From contig JAAZZI010000008.1 in NCBI GenBank assembly GCA_014239225.1, positions 1 through 16,222 of the forward strand: a stretch of 16,222 nucleotides of DNA, read 5' to 3'. Positions within the stretch are counted from its first letter, which is position 1; the number at the start of each line of letters is the position of its first letter. This DNA comes from Gammaproteobacteria bacterium (GTDB lineage: Bacteria; Pseudomonadota; Gammaproteobacteria; Eutrophobiales; Eutrophobiaceae). Position numbers and translations under genes: made by a program. Shown one piece after another: positions 6,507-14,951 of the stretch. The notes under the pieces were generated by a model, which had not been told where the DNA came from, made no database searches, and saw only the letters and a list, made by a program, of their open reading frames with translations.

Positions 6507-6511
6507 TAAGC
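6487..6511. repeat. 7-bp inverted repeat in the hemF-hisB intergenic region
   Basis: GCTTATT (6487-6493) and AATAAGC (6505-6511) are perfect complements with an 11-base loop. They lie just downstream of the hisB -10 and upstream of its Shine-Dalgarno (AGGTG, 6517-6521). This could be a leader hairpin or an operator; no regulator is identified. Confidence 0.5.
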
Positions 6512-6529
6512 TAGTCAGGTGCAAATATA

Positions 6530-7123
6530 ATGAGCAATCGCAAAGCAACTGTAGAACGAAATACTAAAGAAACGCAAATAGAAGTATCGCTAATATTAGA
6601 CGGTAAAGGTAAAACTGAGCTGAATATTGGTATTCCATTTCTAGAACATATGCTAGAACAGGTTGCGCGTCATGGTTTATTCGACCTAAGTATTAAAGCA
6701 AAGGGTGATCTAGAAATTGATGCGCATCACACCGTTGAAGATGTCGGCATAACACTCGGACAAGCATTTACACAAGCTTTAAAAGACAAGAAAGGTATTC
6801 GTCGTTACGCTCATGCCTACGTTCCACTTGATGAAGCTCTCTCGCGAGTAGTAATCGATTGCTCTGGGCGTCCTGGTCTCGAATACAATGCAAATTATCC
6901 TCGCGCAAGAGTCGGCGAGTTTGATGTTGATTTAGTCTTTGAATTCTTTCAGGGATTTGTTAACCACGCTATGATGACTCTGCATATCGATAATATAAGA
7001 GGACGTAATTCTCATCATATCGCAGAAACCATATTCAAAGCTTTTGGGCGTGCCTTACGTGTTGCAGTAGAGGTTGATCCAGCCATGAAAGATATTTTAC
7101 CATCCACCAAGGGCGCGCTCTAA
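6530..7123 (+). CDS. hisB: Imidazoleglycerol-phosphate dehydratase (monofunctional)
   Basis: It dehydrates imidazole glycerol phosphate to imidazole acetol phosphate, the sixth step of histidine synthesis. It is 197 residues, only the dehydratase domain. The histidinol-phosphatase half found in enteric bifunctional HisB is absent, as in Pseudomonas. The two manganese-binding motifs are [10 protein letters not shown] (64-73) and [17 protein letters not shown] (160-176). [16 protein letters not shown] (34-49) is the N-terminal signature. A Shine-Dalgarno, AGGTG, lies 8 bases before the ATG. hisH follows after 15 bases, so the two are co-transcribed. Confidence 0.97.
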   Translation: MSNRKATVERNTKETQIEVSLILDGKGKTELNIGIPFLEHMLEQVARHGLFDLSIKAKGDLEIDAHHTVEDVGITLGQAFTQALKDKKGIRRYAHAYVPLDEALSRVVIDCSGRPGLEYNANYPRARVGEFDVDLVFEFFQGFVNHAMMTLHIDNIRGRNSHHIAETIFKAFGRALRVAVEVDPAMKDILPSTKGAL

Positions 7124-7138
7124 ATAGTAATTTAAATT

Positions 7139-7786
7139 ATGTCAAAAATCGTTGTCCTCGATTACGGTAGCAGCAATCTACGTTCTGTTGCAAAGGCACT
7201 TGAAACTGTTGCTGAAGGCAATCATAAAATCACTGTTACTGATAAACCTAAAGTTATATTAAGTGCAGACAAAGTCGTTTTCCCTGGTCAAGGCGCGATT
7301 GGTCAATGCATGCAAAGCCTAAAAGAAAAAGAACTCGATAATGTTATTAAACAATGCATTCTGAAGAAACCTTTCCTTGGAATATGTCTTGGGCTGCAGT
7401 CGCTAATGGAATATAGCGATGAAGATGGTGGTACAGAAGGATTAGGAATACTACCTGGTAGCGTAATACGTTTTACTGAAAATGCGAAAGATGAAAAAAA
7501 TAATACTTATAAGATTCCTTCAATGGGATGGAACCAGGTTTATCAAAGGAAAAAACATCCTCTGTGGAATGGTATAGATGATGGAACTCGTTTTTATTTT
7601 GTTCATAGTTATTATGTAGAAATGAAAAATGAAAGTGATATTGCGGCTAGTACTGATTATATCTGTCATTACACTTCGGCGGCTTCCCGCGATAATATTT
7701 TCGCGACCCAATTTCATCCGGAAAAAAGTCAACGACCTGGTTTAACTTTATTGCAAAATTTTCTCAGCTGGGATGGTAGTATTTAA
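7139..7786 (+). CDS. hisH: Imidazole glycerol phosphate synthase, glutamine amidotransferase subunit
   Basis: HisH hydrolyses glutamine and channels ammonia to HisF, which makes IGP and AICAR; the AICAR re-enters purine synthesis at PurH. It is 215 residues, a class I glutaminase. The nucleophile is C83 in FLGICLGLQ, with H193 and E195 in ATQFHPEKSQ. DYGSSNLRSV (8-17) is the family N-terminal motif. The usual continuation hisA-hisF is missing here: the operon ends after hisH, so hisA and hisF must lie elsewhere. No clear Shine-Dalgarno precedes the ATG at 7139, suggesting coupling to hisB. Its TAA (7784-7786) directly abuts the convergent helicase stop. Confidence 0.97.
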   Translation: MSKIVVLDYGSSNLRSVAKALETVAEGNHKITVTDKPKVILSADKVVFPGQGAIGQCMQSLKEKELDNVIKQCILKKPFLGICLGLQSLMEYSDEDGGTEGLGILPGSVIRFTENAKDEKNNTYKIPSMGWNQVYQRKKHPLWNGIDDGTRFYFVHSYYVEMKNESDIAASTDYICHYTSAASRDNIFATQFHPEKSQRPGLTLLQNFLSWDGSI

Positions 7787-9541
7787 TTAAGACGATTTAC
7801 TCTTACGTTTTCGTGAGTGTTTCCGTTTAGATTTTGTATGTCGCTTTTGCTTTGAAGACGGCTTCTTTCCTTTCTTATTTCTTTTTTTATTTGTTGGTTC
7901 CGATTTCTCAGATAAATAACTAATATTTAATTGTTTCCCGCAAACCCAGACTTTTTTCAACATATTAAATATATTGCGTGGCATTTCATTAGGTAAATCC
8001 AAAGTTGCATAATCATCATAGATTGTTACGTTCTTAATATAGCGACTCTCAACTCCTGCCTCATTACTAATGGCGCCAACAATATTACTAGCCTTTACAT
8101 CATGATTTATTCCCACCTCAATTCGAAAGCGTTCCATATCTCTGTCTGGTTTCGACTGCTTAGATTTTCTTGCTTTTCCAAAACTATTGGGCTTGCTTTT
8201 TTCTTTTTTCTTTTCAGGCACAATCAAGAAAGGTTCGCTACCTTTAGATAGTTTTGCTAATGCCGTGGCTATGCTAATTGCAGAATGGCCTGTTTCATTT
8301 TGATACTCCTCTATAATTGTACGAAATAGCTGATTTTCATTAACCTCTAAGGCATCCGTGATGCTTTGCTTAAAGCGCTGTATACGCTCTTGATTAATGA
8401 CCTCTGCTGTGGGCATGCTCATACGTTCAATTTTCTTACTAGTTCCTTTTTCAATTATGTGTAACAAATGTTTTTCGCGTGGTGTGACAAATAAAATTGT
8501 TTCTCCCTCACATCCCATTCTTCCTGTACGGCCAATACGGTGTGTATATGCTTCTGGATCACTTGGAATGTCATAGTTAATAACATGACTAATACGTTTA
8601 ACATCAAGACCACGAGCAGCAACATCTGTCGCAATTAACATATCTAACTTGCCAGATTTCAATCGTCTAATTGTTTGTTCTCGCAATTTTTGTGTTATAT
8701 CTCCGTTTAAAGCTGTACAAGCGTAACCACGAGCGGCAAGTTTTTCAGATAATTCGACTGTTGTAATTTTCGTACGAACAAAAATAATAATTGCATTAAA
8801 AGTCATGCTTTCAAGAATTGTAGTCAACGAATCAAGCTTCTCTCTTCCATTAACCAAGACATAACGTTGTCGGACTGTATCTGCCGTAATACTCTTTGCC
8901 TCAATAGTGATTTGCTCAGGTTTATTTAGATATCTTTTTGAAATGTTTCGAATAGGAGTGGGAATCGTAGCAGAGAATAATGCAATCTGACGTTGTTTTG
9001 GTAATTGTTCGAGCACCCATTTAACATCATCAATAAAACCCATGCGTAGCATTTCATCAGCTTCGTCTAAAACAAGACATGTTATATTTTCCATTTTTAA
9101 TGTTCCGCGCCGCATATGATCCATAACTCGTCCGGGCGTACCAACAACAACATGCACACCACGTTTTAGCTGACGCAATTGCACGCCATATTCTTGCCCC
9201 CCATAAATAGGTAAAACATGAAACCCGTTAAGAAATTTTGCGTATCGTTGAAAAGCTTCTGAAACTTGAATAGCGAGTTCACGTGTAGGTGTTAAAACTA
9301 AAATTTGTGGTGTCGTCAATCTAAGATTGATCTTTGATAATAATGGTAATGCGAATGCTGCTGTTTTACCCGTGCCCGTTTGTGCTTGACCAATCACATC
9401 TCGTCCATCCATCACAAATGGAATTATTTTTTCTTGAATTGGAGAAGGAGACTCATAGCCAACATTCTTTAACGCTTTTACAATAGGTGGTGATAACGAT
9501 AAGTCATTGAAGCTAAGATCGTTGGAATCAGTGTTAGTCAT
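7787..9541 (-). CDS. deaD: DEAD-box ATP-dependent RNA helicase, DeaD/CsdA type
   Basis: An RNA helicase of the DeaD (CsdA) type, involved in ribosome assembly and mRNA unwinding, especially in the cold. It is 584 residues (E. coli 629). Motifs in order: Q-motif FNDLSLSPPIV...SPIQ (11-36), Walker A AQTGTGKT (53-60), PTRELA (85-90), TPGR (135-138), DEAD (159-162), SAT (190-192), ARGLD (309-313), HRIGRTGR (334-341). A DbpA-type RNA-binding domain (about 470-543, RFRIEVGINHDVKASNIVGA) and a Lys/Arg/Ser-rich tail of about 40 residues follow; both distinguish it from the shorter RhlE and RhlB. It is monocistronic, with its own promoter (9609-9636) and a structured leader. AGG 8 bases before the ATG is the Shine-Dalgarno. 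Confidence 0.93.
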   Translation of the reverse strand: MTNTDSNDLSFNDLSLSPPIVKALKNVGYESPSPIQEKIIPFVMDGRDVIGQAQTGTGKTAAFALPLLSKINLRLTTPQILVLTPTRELAIQVSEAFQRYAKFLNGFHVLPIYGGQEYGVQLRQLKRGVHVVVGTPGRVMDHMRRGTLKMENITCLVLDEADEMLRMGFIDDVKWVLEQLPKQRQIALFSATIPTPIRNISKRYLNKPEQITIEAKSITADTVRQRYVLVNGREKLDSLTTILESMTFNAIIIFVRTKITTVELSEKLAARGYACTALNGDITQKLREQTIRRLKSGKLDMLIATDVAARGLDVKRISHVINYDIPSDPEAYTHRIGRTGRMGCEGETILFVTPREKHLLHIIEKGTSKKIERMSMPTAEVINQERIQRFKQSITDALEVNENQLFRTIIEEYQNETGHSAISIATALAKLSKGSEPFLIVPEKKKEKSKPNSFGKARKSKQSKPDRDMERFRIEVGINHDVKASNIVGAISNEAGVESRYIKNVTIYDDYATLDLPNEMPRNIFNMLKKVWVCGKQLNISYLSEKSEPTNKKRNKKGKKPSSKQKRHTKSKRKHSRKRKSKSS

Positions 9542-9564
9542 TAGATTGGCCTATAGATGAATAA

Positions 9565-9592
9565 CTAATAACTAGTCTGGTTATGTTATTAG
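9565..9592. repeat. 8-bp inverted repeat in the deaD leader
   Basis: CTAATAAC (9565-9572) and GTTATTAG (9585-9592) are exact complements with a 12-base loop. They lie in the predicted 60-base 5' leader of the helicase mRNA. A competing pairing (ATAAC with GTTAT on the minus strand, 5 bp) uses the loop. This suggests a switchable leader structure, but it is unproven. Confidence 0.5.
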
Positions 9593-9608
9593 CAGAAAAA
9601 GAAGGGGG

Positions 9609-9636
9609 AGTATACGGACTTATGGATTTGTTACAA
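9609..9636 (-). promoter_or_regulatory. Predicted sigma-70 promoter for the DEAD-box helicase
   Basis: On the minus strand, TTGTAA (9631-9636) and TATACT (9609-9614) are separated by 16 bases. The predicted start is near 9602, about 60 bases before the ATG. It lies in the 120-base gap after purD. Confidence 0.5.
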
Positions 9637-9661
9637 GATAGATTATATTTAAGATTCTACC

Positions 9662-10945
9662 TTATGATTCTCTTTTAATAGCGCGGCCGCCAATATCATT
9701 TCGATAAAACATACCATCATAATCGATATTTTTTATAGCATCGTATGTACTTTTCTTTGCATCAGTAACTGTTTTCCCCAGAGAGGTTATGCATAAAACT
9801 CGTCCGCCTGCAGTCACTATTTTACCATTCTTTTTTGTGGTGCCTGCATGAAAAACTTTCACGTTGCTGGGAAAATCAAAATCAAGACCATTAATTACAT
9901 CTTCCTTACTTGCGGACTCTGGATAGCCAGCTGAAGCTGTTACCACTCCTAGTGCGACGCGCTCTTCCCATTCAATAGAACATTCAGTTAATGTATTGTT
10001 ATTTGAAGCAAGACATAAAAAAATTAAATCACTTTTTAGTCTCATCATTATTGGCTGAGTTTCTGGGTCACCAAAACGGCAATTAAATTCTAATACTTTT
10101 GGTATCCCCTCATTAGTAATCATAATTCCTGCATAGAGAAAACCTGTGTATGTTCTATCTTCACTAGCCATCCCTCTAATTGTTGGCATAATAATTTCAT
10201 CTAATATACGTTGTTGCATGGCATTACACGCAATAGGTGCTGGAGAATAAGCGCCCATCCCGCCCGTGTTGGGCCCATTATCGCCATCATCGCGCGCTTT
10301 ATGATCTTGTGAAGTAGCAAGTGGCAAAACATTTTTTCCGTCTGATATAACAATAAAACTAACCTCTTCGCCCTCTAAAAATTCCTCAATAACAATACGA
10401 TGACCAGCCTCACCGAATTTGTTTCCAGATAACATGTCATTAATTGCTTTAATACCCTCGTCTTCGGAAGATACAATCACCACCCCTTTGCCAGCAGCTA
10501 ATCCATCTGCCTTAATAACAATCGGCATTGTTTTTGATTTTATATAATCAATTGCAGTCTTAGCTTGGGTAAAAATTTCGTATTCAGCGGTTGGTATTTG
10601 ATATTTTTTTAAAAAGTCTTTACTGAAAGATTTAGAGCCTTCGAGAATTGCCGCAGCCTTTGTTGGGCCAAAACAAGTAAGTCCTGCCTTGCGAAATTCA
10701 TCCACAATACCTGCCACTAAAGGAGCTTCCGGACCGATTATGGTGAGATTAATTGCTTCTTTTGCTGCGAATACTTTTAGCGCATCAATATCATCGGCAT
10801 TAATTTGAATATTAGTAACTTTTTTTTCTTCGGCTGTTCCTGCATTACCTGGCGCAACATATACCGCATCAACCTGACTGGACTGTGCGGCTTTCCAAGC
10901 CAAAGCATGTTCACGTCCACCACCGCCAACAATAAGAATTTTCAT
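9662..10945 (-). CDS. purD: Phosphoribosylamine-glycine ligase (GAR synthetase)
   Basis: This ATP-grasp enzyme joins phosphoribosylamine and glycine to give GAR, the second step of de novo purine synthesis. It is 427 residues (E. coli 429). The N-terminal signature is MKILIVGGGGREHALAWK. The ATP-grasp core includes VIKADGLAAGKGVVIV (about 144-159), HKARDDGDNGPNTGGMGAYSP (near 215-235) and the metal-binding LEFNCRFGDPETQPIM (near 285-300). It follows purH after 36 bases in the same direction, the classic purHD order. No good Shine-Dalgarno precedes the ATG. A 6-bp AT-rich inverted repeat (10954-10959 with 10965-10970) lies in the gap. Confidence 0.97.
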   Translation of the reverse strand: MKILIVGGGGREHALAWKAAQSSQVDAVYVAPGNAGTAEEKKVTNIQINADDIDALKVFAAKEAINLTIIGPEAPLVAGIVDEFRKAGLTCFGPTKAAAILEGSKSFSKDFLKKYQIPTAEYEIFTQAKTAIDYIKSKTMPIVIKADGLAAGKGVVIVSSEDEGIKAINDMLSGNKFGEAGHRIVIEEFLEGEEVSFIVISDGKNVLPLATSQDHKARDDGDNGPNTGGMGAYSPAPIACNAMQQRILDEIIMPTIRGMASEDRTYTGFLYAGIMITNEGIPKVLEFNCRFGDPETQPIMMRLKSDLIFLCLASNNNTLTECSIEWEERVALGVVTASAGYPESASKEDVINGLDFDFPSNVKVFHAGTTKKNGKIVTAGGRVLCITSLGKTVTDAKKSTYDAIKNIDYDGMFYRNDIGGRAIKRES

Positions 10946-10981
10946 ATGAAATTAGATATATTTAATATCTGCTAAAATGTT

Positions 10982-12541
10982 TTAGTGAAGAAAGTGTCGC
11001 ATTTTTGTAAAAACCATCGCTATATCGTGTTCATCAGCAGCAGCAATTACTTCCTCATCGCGCACTGAACCGCCTGGTTGAATAATCGCACGTATACCTT
11101 CCGTTGCAGATGAATCAATTCCATCTCGAAAAGGAAAAAATGCATCCGAAGCCATAACCGAGCCAGTTATAGCTAACTTTTCATCTTTTGCCTTAATTGC
11201 GGCTATGCGTGCACTATACACACGGCTCATTTGCCCCGCACCAATGCCGATGGTTTTTTTATCTTTCGCATATACTATTGCATTTGATTTAACGTATTTT
11301 ACGACATGCCACGCAAAGATAAGATCGTCAAACTCTTTTGCTGAAGGTGATCTTTTTGTAACAACTTTTAAATTTTCACGATTAATTATCCCCTGGTCAT
11401 TATCCTGCAGTAATAAACCGCCGCTAACGCGCTTCATATTTAATCGTTGAATATTCTCTTGCCGAACACCCGATTCTAATAAACGTATACCTTCTTTTTT
11501 TGCAATAACTTTAAGGCTCTCCGTCTCGATAGCTGGAGCAATGATTACCTCAACAAATTGTCTCTCAATAATTGCCTTTGCTGTATCTGCGTCTAATGTC
11601 TGATTAAATGCGATAATACCCCCAAAAGCTGATGTTGGGTCTGTAGCGTAGGCGCCCTCATAGGCTTCAAGAATTGTAGCGCCAGTTGCAACGCCACAAG
11701 GATTGGCATGTTTAACAATCACACAAGCCGTTTCATCAAAAGAAAGAACGCATTCAAATGCGGCATCAGTATCAGCGATATTATTATAAGAAAGTTGTTT
11801 CCCCTGGATTTGCTTGGCGCTTGCTAAAGTGCCGTTCATTGGTTGAGATTCTGAATAAAAAGCGGCTGTCTGATGGGGATTTTCACCATAACGTAAATCT
11901 TGTTTTTTTATGAACTGATTGGTGTAGGTTGATGGGTAATTTATATGCTCTTTAGTTTCATTTAAACCGCCTAAATAATTCGAAACATTTGCATCATAAT
12001 TCGCTGTATGTGCAAAAACTTTTTGTGCGAGATAAAAACGTGTTTTATCGCTGACATTTCCGTCTTCCCTTAATTCCTTTAATACAATACCGTAATCTTC
12101 TGTATTAACAATAACAGTTACTGAAGTATGGTTTTTTGCCGCTGAACGCAGCATAGCTGGACCACCAATATCAATATTTTCAATCGCTTCATCAAATTTG
12201 CAACACGGTTTGCTAACAGTCTCTTCAAATGGGTATAAATTCACCACAACAAGATCAATTGCCATTATTCCATGTTCTCTCATTACATTATCATCAACCC
12301 CGCGCCTTCCTAAAAGTGCGCCATGAATTTTGGGATGTAAAGTTTTAACTCGACCATCCATCATCTCTGGGAAATTTGTGTAATCCGAAACCTGTGTAAC
12401 ATCAATACTATTATCGGCAAGTAATTTTGCGGTACCACCCGTAGAAAGAATTTCAATCCCCAATTCTGACAAACCTTTACAAAAATCGACAATTCCAGAT
12501 TTATCTGACACGCTGACTAACGCACGTTTAACAATCGTCAT
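10982..12541 (-). CDS. purH: Bifunctional AICAR transformylase / IMP cyclohydrolase
   Basis: It formylates AICAR with 10-formyltetrahydrofolate and cyclises FAICAR to IMP, the last two steps of purine synthesis. It is 519 residues (E. coli 529). The N-terminal MGS-like cyclohydrolase domain begins [17 protein letters not shown] and includes [14 protein letters not shown] (61-74). The transformylase domain carries the catalytic pair K277-H278 in VKHANPCG, plus [21 protein letters not shown] and the end [12 protein letters not shown]. The C-terminus reads FTKMRHFLH where the usual ending is MRHFRH, a small substitution. A strong Shine-Dalgarno (AAGGA) lies 8 bases before the ATG, and a promoter is predicted at 12580-12608. 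It shares AICAR with the HisH/HisF product. Confidence 0.97.
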   Translation of the reverse strand: MTIVKRALVSVSDKSGIVDFCKGLSELGIEILSTGGTAKLLADNSIDVTQVSDYTNFPEMMDGRVKTLHPKIHGALLGRRGVDDNVMREHGIMAIDLVVVNLYPFEETVSKPCCKFDEAIENIDIGGPAMLRSAAKNHTSVTVIVNTEDYGIVLKELREDGNVSDKTRFYLAQKVFAHTANYDANVSNYLGGLNETKEHINYPSTYTNQFIKKQDLRYGENPHQTAAFYSESQPMNGTLASAKQIQGKQLSYNNIADTDAAFECVLSFDETACVIVKHANPCGVATGATILEAYEGAYATDPTSAFGGIIAFNQTLDADTAKAIIERQFVEVIIAPAIETESLKVIAKKEGIRLLESGVRQENIQRLNMKRVSGGLLLQDNDQGIINRENLKVVTKRSPSAKEFDDLIFAWHVVKYVKSNAIVYAKDKKTIGIGAGQMSRVYSARIAAIKAKDEKLAITGSVMASDAFFPFRDGIDSSATEGIRAIIQPGGSVRDEEVIAAADEHDIAMVFTKMRHFLH

Positions 12542-12579
12542 ACAATTTGTCCTTCTTTACAGGGTGGCTTTCAAATACG

Positions 12580-12608
12580 ACATTATTGTATAAATTGCGA
12601 TATTGCAA
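12580..12608 (-). promoter_or_regulatory. Predicted promoter for purH-purD
   Basis: On the minus strand, TTGCAA (12603-12608) and TAATGT (12580-12585) are 17 bases apart, giving a start near 12573. A 5-bp inverted repeat ATTGC/GCAAT (12594-12609) overlaps the -35. It is not a PurR box: the half-sites are in the opposite orientation. Confidence 0.45.
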
Positions 12609-12638
12609 TGCATAAAGAGGTAGATTGATTTTAGCGAT

Positions 12639-12660
12639 AAAAGGGTGATGCATTTCCCTT
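12639..12660 (-). terminator. Candidate terminator after dusB-fis
   Basis: On the minus strand, AAGGG and CCCTT (12656-12660 and 12641-12645 on the plus strand) pair around a 10-base loop. A short run of four T overlaps the stem end and continues as ATC. It begins 3 bases after the fis stop. The centre of the loop, ATGCAT, is itself palindromic. The stem and T-run are short, so this is weak. Confidence 0.35.
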
Positions 12661-12663
12661 ATC

Positions 12664-12945
12664 TTAATCAAGTTTGTATTTTTTTAACCTATTACGTAAT
12701 GTCGCACGATTCATGCCAAGCATAGTTGAGGCATGGGTAATATTCCAGTCCGTATGTTGCATGACAACATCTAAAAACGGTTTTTCAACTTCCTCAAGAA
12801 AAATGTCATGAAGTTTGTTAGGTGTGTGGCCATTAAGATCGTTTAAATATCTTTTCATGGCTTTCTCCACGTCATTTGACAGAGACTTTTTAGCATAATT
12901 TCTTTTTTCAGTAACAGTCTTTTTTTTTGCTTTCTTTCTAATCAT
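12664..12945 (-). CDS. fis: DNA-binding nucleoid protein Fis
   Basis: Fis bends DNA and activates rRNA and other growth genes. It is 93 residues (E. coli 98). The C-terminal two thirds align well: EEVEKPFLDVVMQHT (helix B region), then the helix-turn-helix NITHASTMLGMNRATLRNRLKKYKLD (about 68-93), compared with [27 protein letters not shown] in E. coli. The N-terminus is unusual: lysine-rich (MIRKKAKKKTVTEKRNYAKK) rather than the beta-hairpin arm typical of enteric Fis, and it is encoded partly by a run of nine A. The start ATG overlaps the dusB stop (ATGA, 12942-12945), reproducing the conserved dusB-fis operon with coupled translation. Expression is expected from the dusB promoter. Confidence 0.93.
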   Translation of the reverse strand: MIRKKAKKKTVTEKRNYAKKSLSNDVEKAMKRYLNDLNGHTPNKLHDIFLEEVEKPFLDVVMQHTDWNITHASTMLGMNRATLRNRLKKYKLD

Positions 12946-13919
12946 GCTGCAAATCTCTGTGCTTCAAAAAATAAATTATTCAAAGCGGATATCTGTTCTC
13001 TTGCAGATCCAATGCGATTTATCGTGTGATTTACTGCATTTGTGTGCTTTTGTTTTCGGCTGTACCAGGATATATGCTTGCGTGCAATTCGAACCCCTTG
13101 TTGCTCACCATAAAATTGATGTAATCGAGTAACATGCTTTATAAGAGTGTCGTGAATTTCCTTCGGGCTGGGTAATGCTAATTTCTCGCCTGTTTTCAGG
13201 TAGTGGTTTATCTCTTGAAAAATCCACGGATTACCCTGTGCTGCCCTTCCTATCATAATTCCATCAACCCTATATTTTTTTATTATATCTTCTGCTTGTT
13301 CAGGTGTTGTGATATCACCATTGGCAATCACCGTAATATTTACTCGCGCTTTAATTTCACCTGCTGTTTCGTGTTCAGCATTACCTTTAAAACCGCAAGC
13401 GCGAGACCTGCCATGAACCGTAAGTGCTTGTATCCCCTCATCCTTGGCGATTTTTGCTATGTTAAGTGCATTACGGTTAATTTTATCCCAACCAGTTCTT
13501 ATTTTTAGTGTTACCGGCACATCTACTGCATTAACAACGGACTCTAAAATTTTACCTACTAGTATTTCGTCTTTTAATAAAGCTGAACCTGCCATTACTT
13601 TACAAACTTTTTTCGCTGGACACCCCATATTAATATCGATGATCTGCGCGTTGTTGCCAACGTTAAACTTGGCGGCCTCTGCCATCATGTTTGGATTAGC
13701 ACCGGCAATCTGCACAACCCGAGGCTCCAACTCGCCGCCAACATCAATTCTCAGTTTTGTTTTTCTAGACCTAAATAAAGAAGTGTTAGACGTCACCATC
13801 TCAGAGACAACCAAACCTGCTCCTAATTCACGACAAAGTATTCTGAATGGTTGGTCAGTAATACCTGCCATCGGCGCAAGCACCAAATTATTTTTAAGTT
13901 TATGAGGCCCTATAAGCAT
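12942..13919 (-). CDS. dusB: tRNA-dihydrouridine synthase B
   Basis: This FMN enzyme reduces uridine to dihydrouridine in the tRNA D-loop. It is 325 residues (E. coli DusB 321). The TIM-barrel start LAPMAGITDQPFRILCRELG (14-33) binds FMN. The catalytic cysteine is C100 in INMGCPAKKV. LTVHGRSR near residue 170 and MIGRAAQGNPWIFQEI near 225-240 are the further Dus signatures. The assignment to DusB rather than DusA or DusC rests on the fis gene following it and on the N-terminal MLIGPHKLKNNLVLAPMAG. Only a short AGG precedes the ATG. Confidence 0.96.
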   Translation of the reverse strand: MLIGPHKLKNNLVLAPMAGITDQPFRILCRELGAGLVVSEMVTSNTSLFRSRKTKLRIDVGGELEPRVVQIAGANPNMMAEAAKFNVGNNAQIIDINMGCPAKKVCKVMAGSALLKDEILVGKILESVVNAVDVPVTLKIRTGWDKINRNALNIAKIAKDEGIQALTVHGRSRACGFKGNAEHETAGEIKARVNITVIANGDITTPEQAEDIIKKYRVDGIMIGRAAQGNPWIFQEINHYLKTGEKLALPSPKEIHDTLIKHVTRLHQFYGEQQGVRIARKHISWYSRKQKHTNAVNHTINRIGSAREQISALNNLFFEAQRFAA

Positions 13920-13978
13920 TGAACCTAAGAATCGAAATCCATCTCAAAAAATTTTATCAAGAACAACTTTTTTTCTTT

Positions 13979-14006
13979 ATGATAACGACAAACTGTAAGT
14001 TGTAAA
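13979..14006 (-). promoter_or_regulatory. Predicted promoter for dusB-fis
   Basis: On the minus strand, TTTACA (14001-14006) and TATCAT (13979-13984) are 16 bases apart, in the 120-base gap between prmA and dusB. A start near 13972 would give a leader of about 50 bases that includes two A/T tracts. Prediction by eye. Confidence 0.4.
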
Positions 14007-14039
14007 GCAAGAATATTTTGATGAACAAAATCAGTTACT

Positions 14040-14918
14040 TTAAAGTCTAACCCCATGCAAACTTGCCCAACTTTTTCTTAAAACAGGTTCATCCATGTTA
14101 AAATGAGCCCTATATACTGCTAAACACTCCTTTGTCTGTGTGGAGAGTAAACCAGATAAGATTATATGGCTGCCTGGTTTTGTTAAGCTAGAAAATTTTT
14201 TAAGTAATTTCTTTAATGGATTTTGCAAAATATTAGCAACCAAAATATCCGCTTTTGGAATAACGGCATTTTCAGGATGACATACCAAAATCTTTTCTTG
14301 TAATTTATTTTGCTCAATATTTTCACGTGTTGTATTTAAAGCTTGTTCGTCTATATCAATTGCAAAAACTTTTTTTGCGCCAAATTTTACCGCAACCATT
14401 GCAAGAATCCCTGACCCACAACCATAATCGATAACAATTTTGTTGTTTATGTCATTTTTACAAAACCATTCTATGCAAAGTGATGTTGTAGGATGAGCTC
14501 CTGTGCCAAATGCAAGGCCTGGGTCAAGAACTATAGTTGTTATTTTATTTTTTGATGGTTCACACCTGCTAGGTGAAATACATATTTTATTTAAAAAAAA
14601 TATTGGCTGATATTTAGATTTGAATTCATTAGCCCAATCTTTATCTTCTAAAAATTTAATATTATGACTGTAGATAGCATTACTACCAATATGGCTATGT
14701 AATTGAATAAGTAAGTTATCTATATTGCACTTAGAGTTTAATAAAACACTTAATTTTGTTCTTTCCCAGAATGTATTGTCTTTATCGCTCTCATCAAAGA
14801 CAGGTTCACTACTAGATGCAGTTAAACTAACTGAAATTGCGCCGAGCTGTTCAAGTAACGTTGATAACTCCTCTGCATGAGTTTGGTTTGTTTCCAGTTC
14901 AAGTTGTAACCAACTCAT
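14040..14918 (-). CDS. prmA: Ribosomal protein L11 methyltransferase
   Basis: PrmA trimethylates ribosomal protein L11 using S-adenosylmethionine. The N-terminal L11-recognition domain begins MSWLQLELETNQTHAEELS, aligning with MPWIQLKLNTT in E. coli. The catalytic domain has LDPGLAFGTGAHPTTSLCIEW, then the SAM-binding VIDYGCGSGILAMVA, with AIDIDEQAL after it and VANILQNPLKKL as the substrate motif. I take the ATG at 14918 (292 residues; E. coli 293). A TTG at 14942 would add 8 residues with no counterpart in the family. The gene starts 33 bases after the accC stop, with no evident Shine-Dalgarno, so it is likely read from the accC transcript. accC-prmA-dusB-fis is a conserved gammaproteobacterial order. 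Confidence 0.96.
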   Translation of the reverse strand: MSWLQLELETNQTHAEELSTLLEQLGAISVSLTASSSEPVFDESDKDNTFWERTKLSVLLNSKCNIDNLLIQLHSHIGSNAIYSHNIKFLEDKDWANEFKSKYQPIFFLNKICISPSRCEPSKNKITTIVLDPGLAFGTGAHPTTSLCIEWFCKNDINNKIVIDYGCGSGILAMVAVKFGAKKVFAIDIDEQALNTTRENIEQNKLQEKILVCHPENAVIPKADILVANILQNPLKKLLKKFSSLTKPGSHIILSGLLSTQTKECLAVYRAHFNMDEPVLRKSWASLHGVRL

Positions 14919-14951
14919 AGAATTAAGATTTAAACGACACAAATAAAAAAT

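Noticed and set aside
10954..10970. AT-rich 6-bp inverted repeat between purH and purD as a terminator
   Set aside because: The stem is short and A/T only, no T-run follows on the minus strand, and purHD is expected to be one transcript.
11205..11450. 81-codon plus-strand open frame
   Set aside because: It is antisense to the conserved purH transformylase domain.
12594..12609. Possible PurR operator upstream of purH
   Set aside because: ATTGC-N6-GCAAT has the half-sites inverted relative to the PurR box (GCAAAC-GTTTGC) and lacks its centre.
13444..13905. 153-codon plus-strand open frame, and shorter ones at 12944-13132 and 13203-13508
   Set aside because: All are antisense to dusB, which has full family motifs; their translations look like no known protein.
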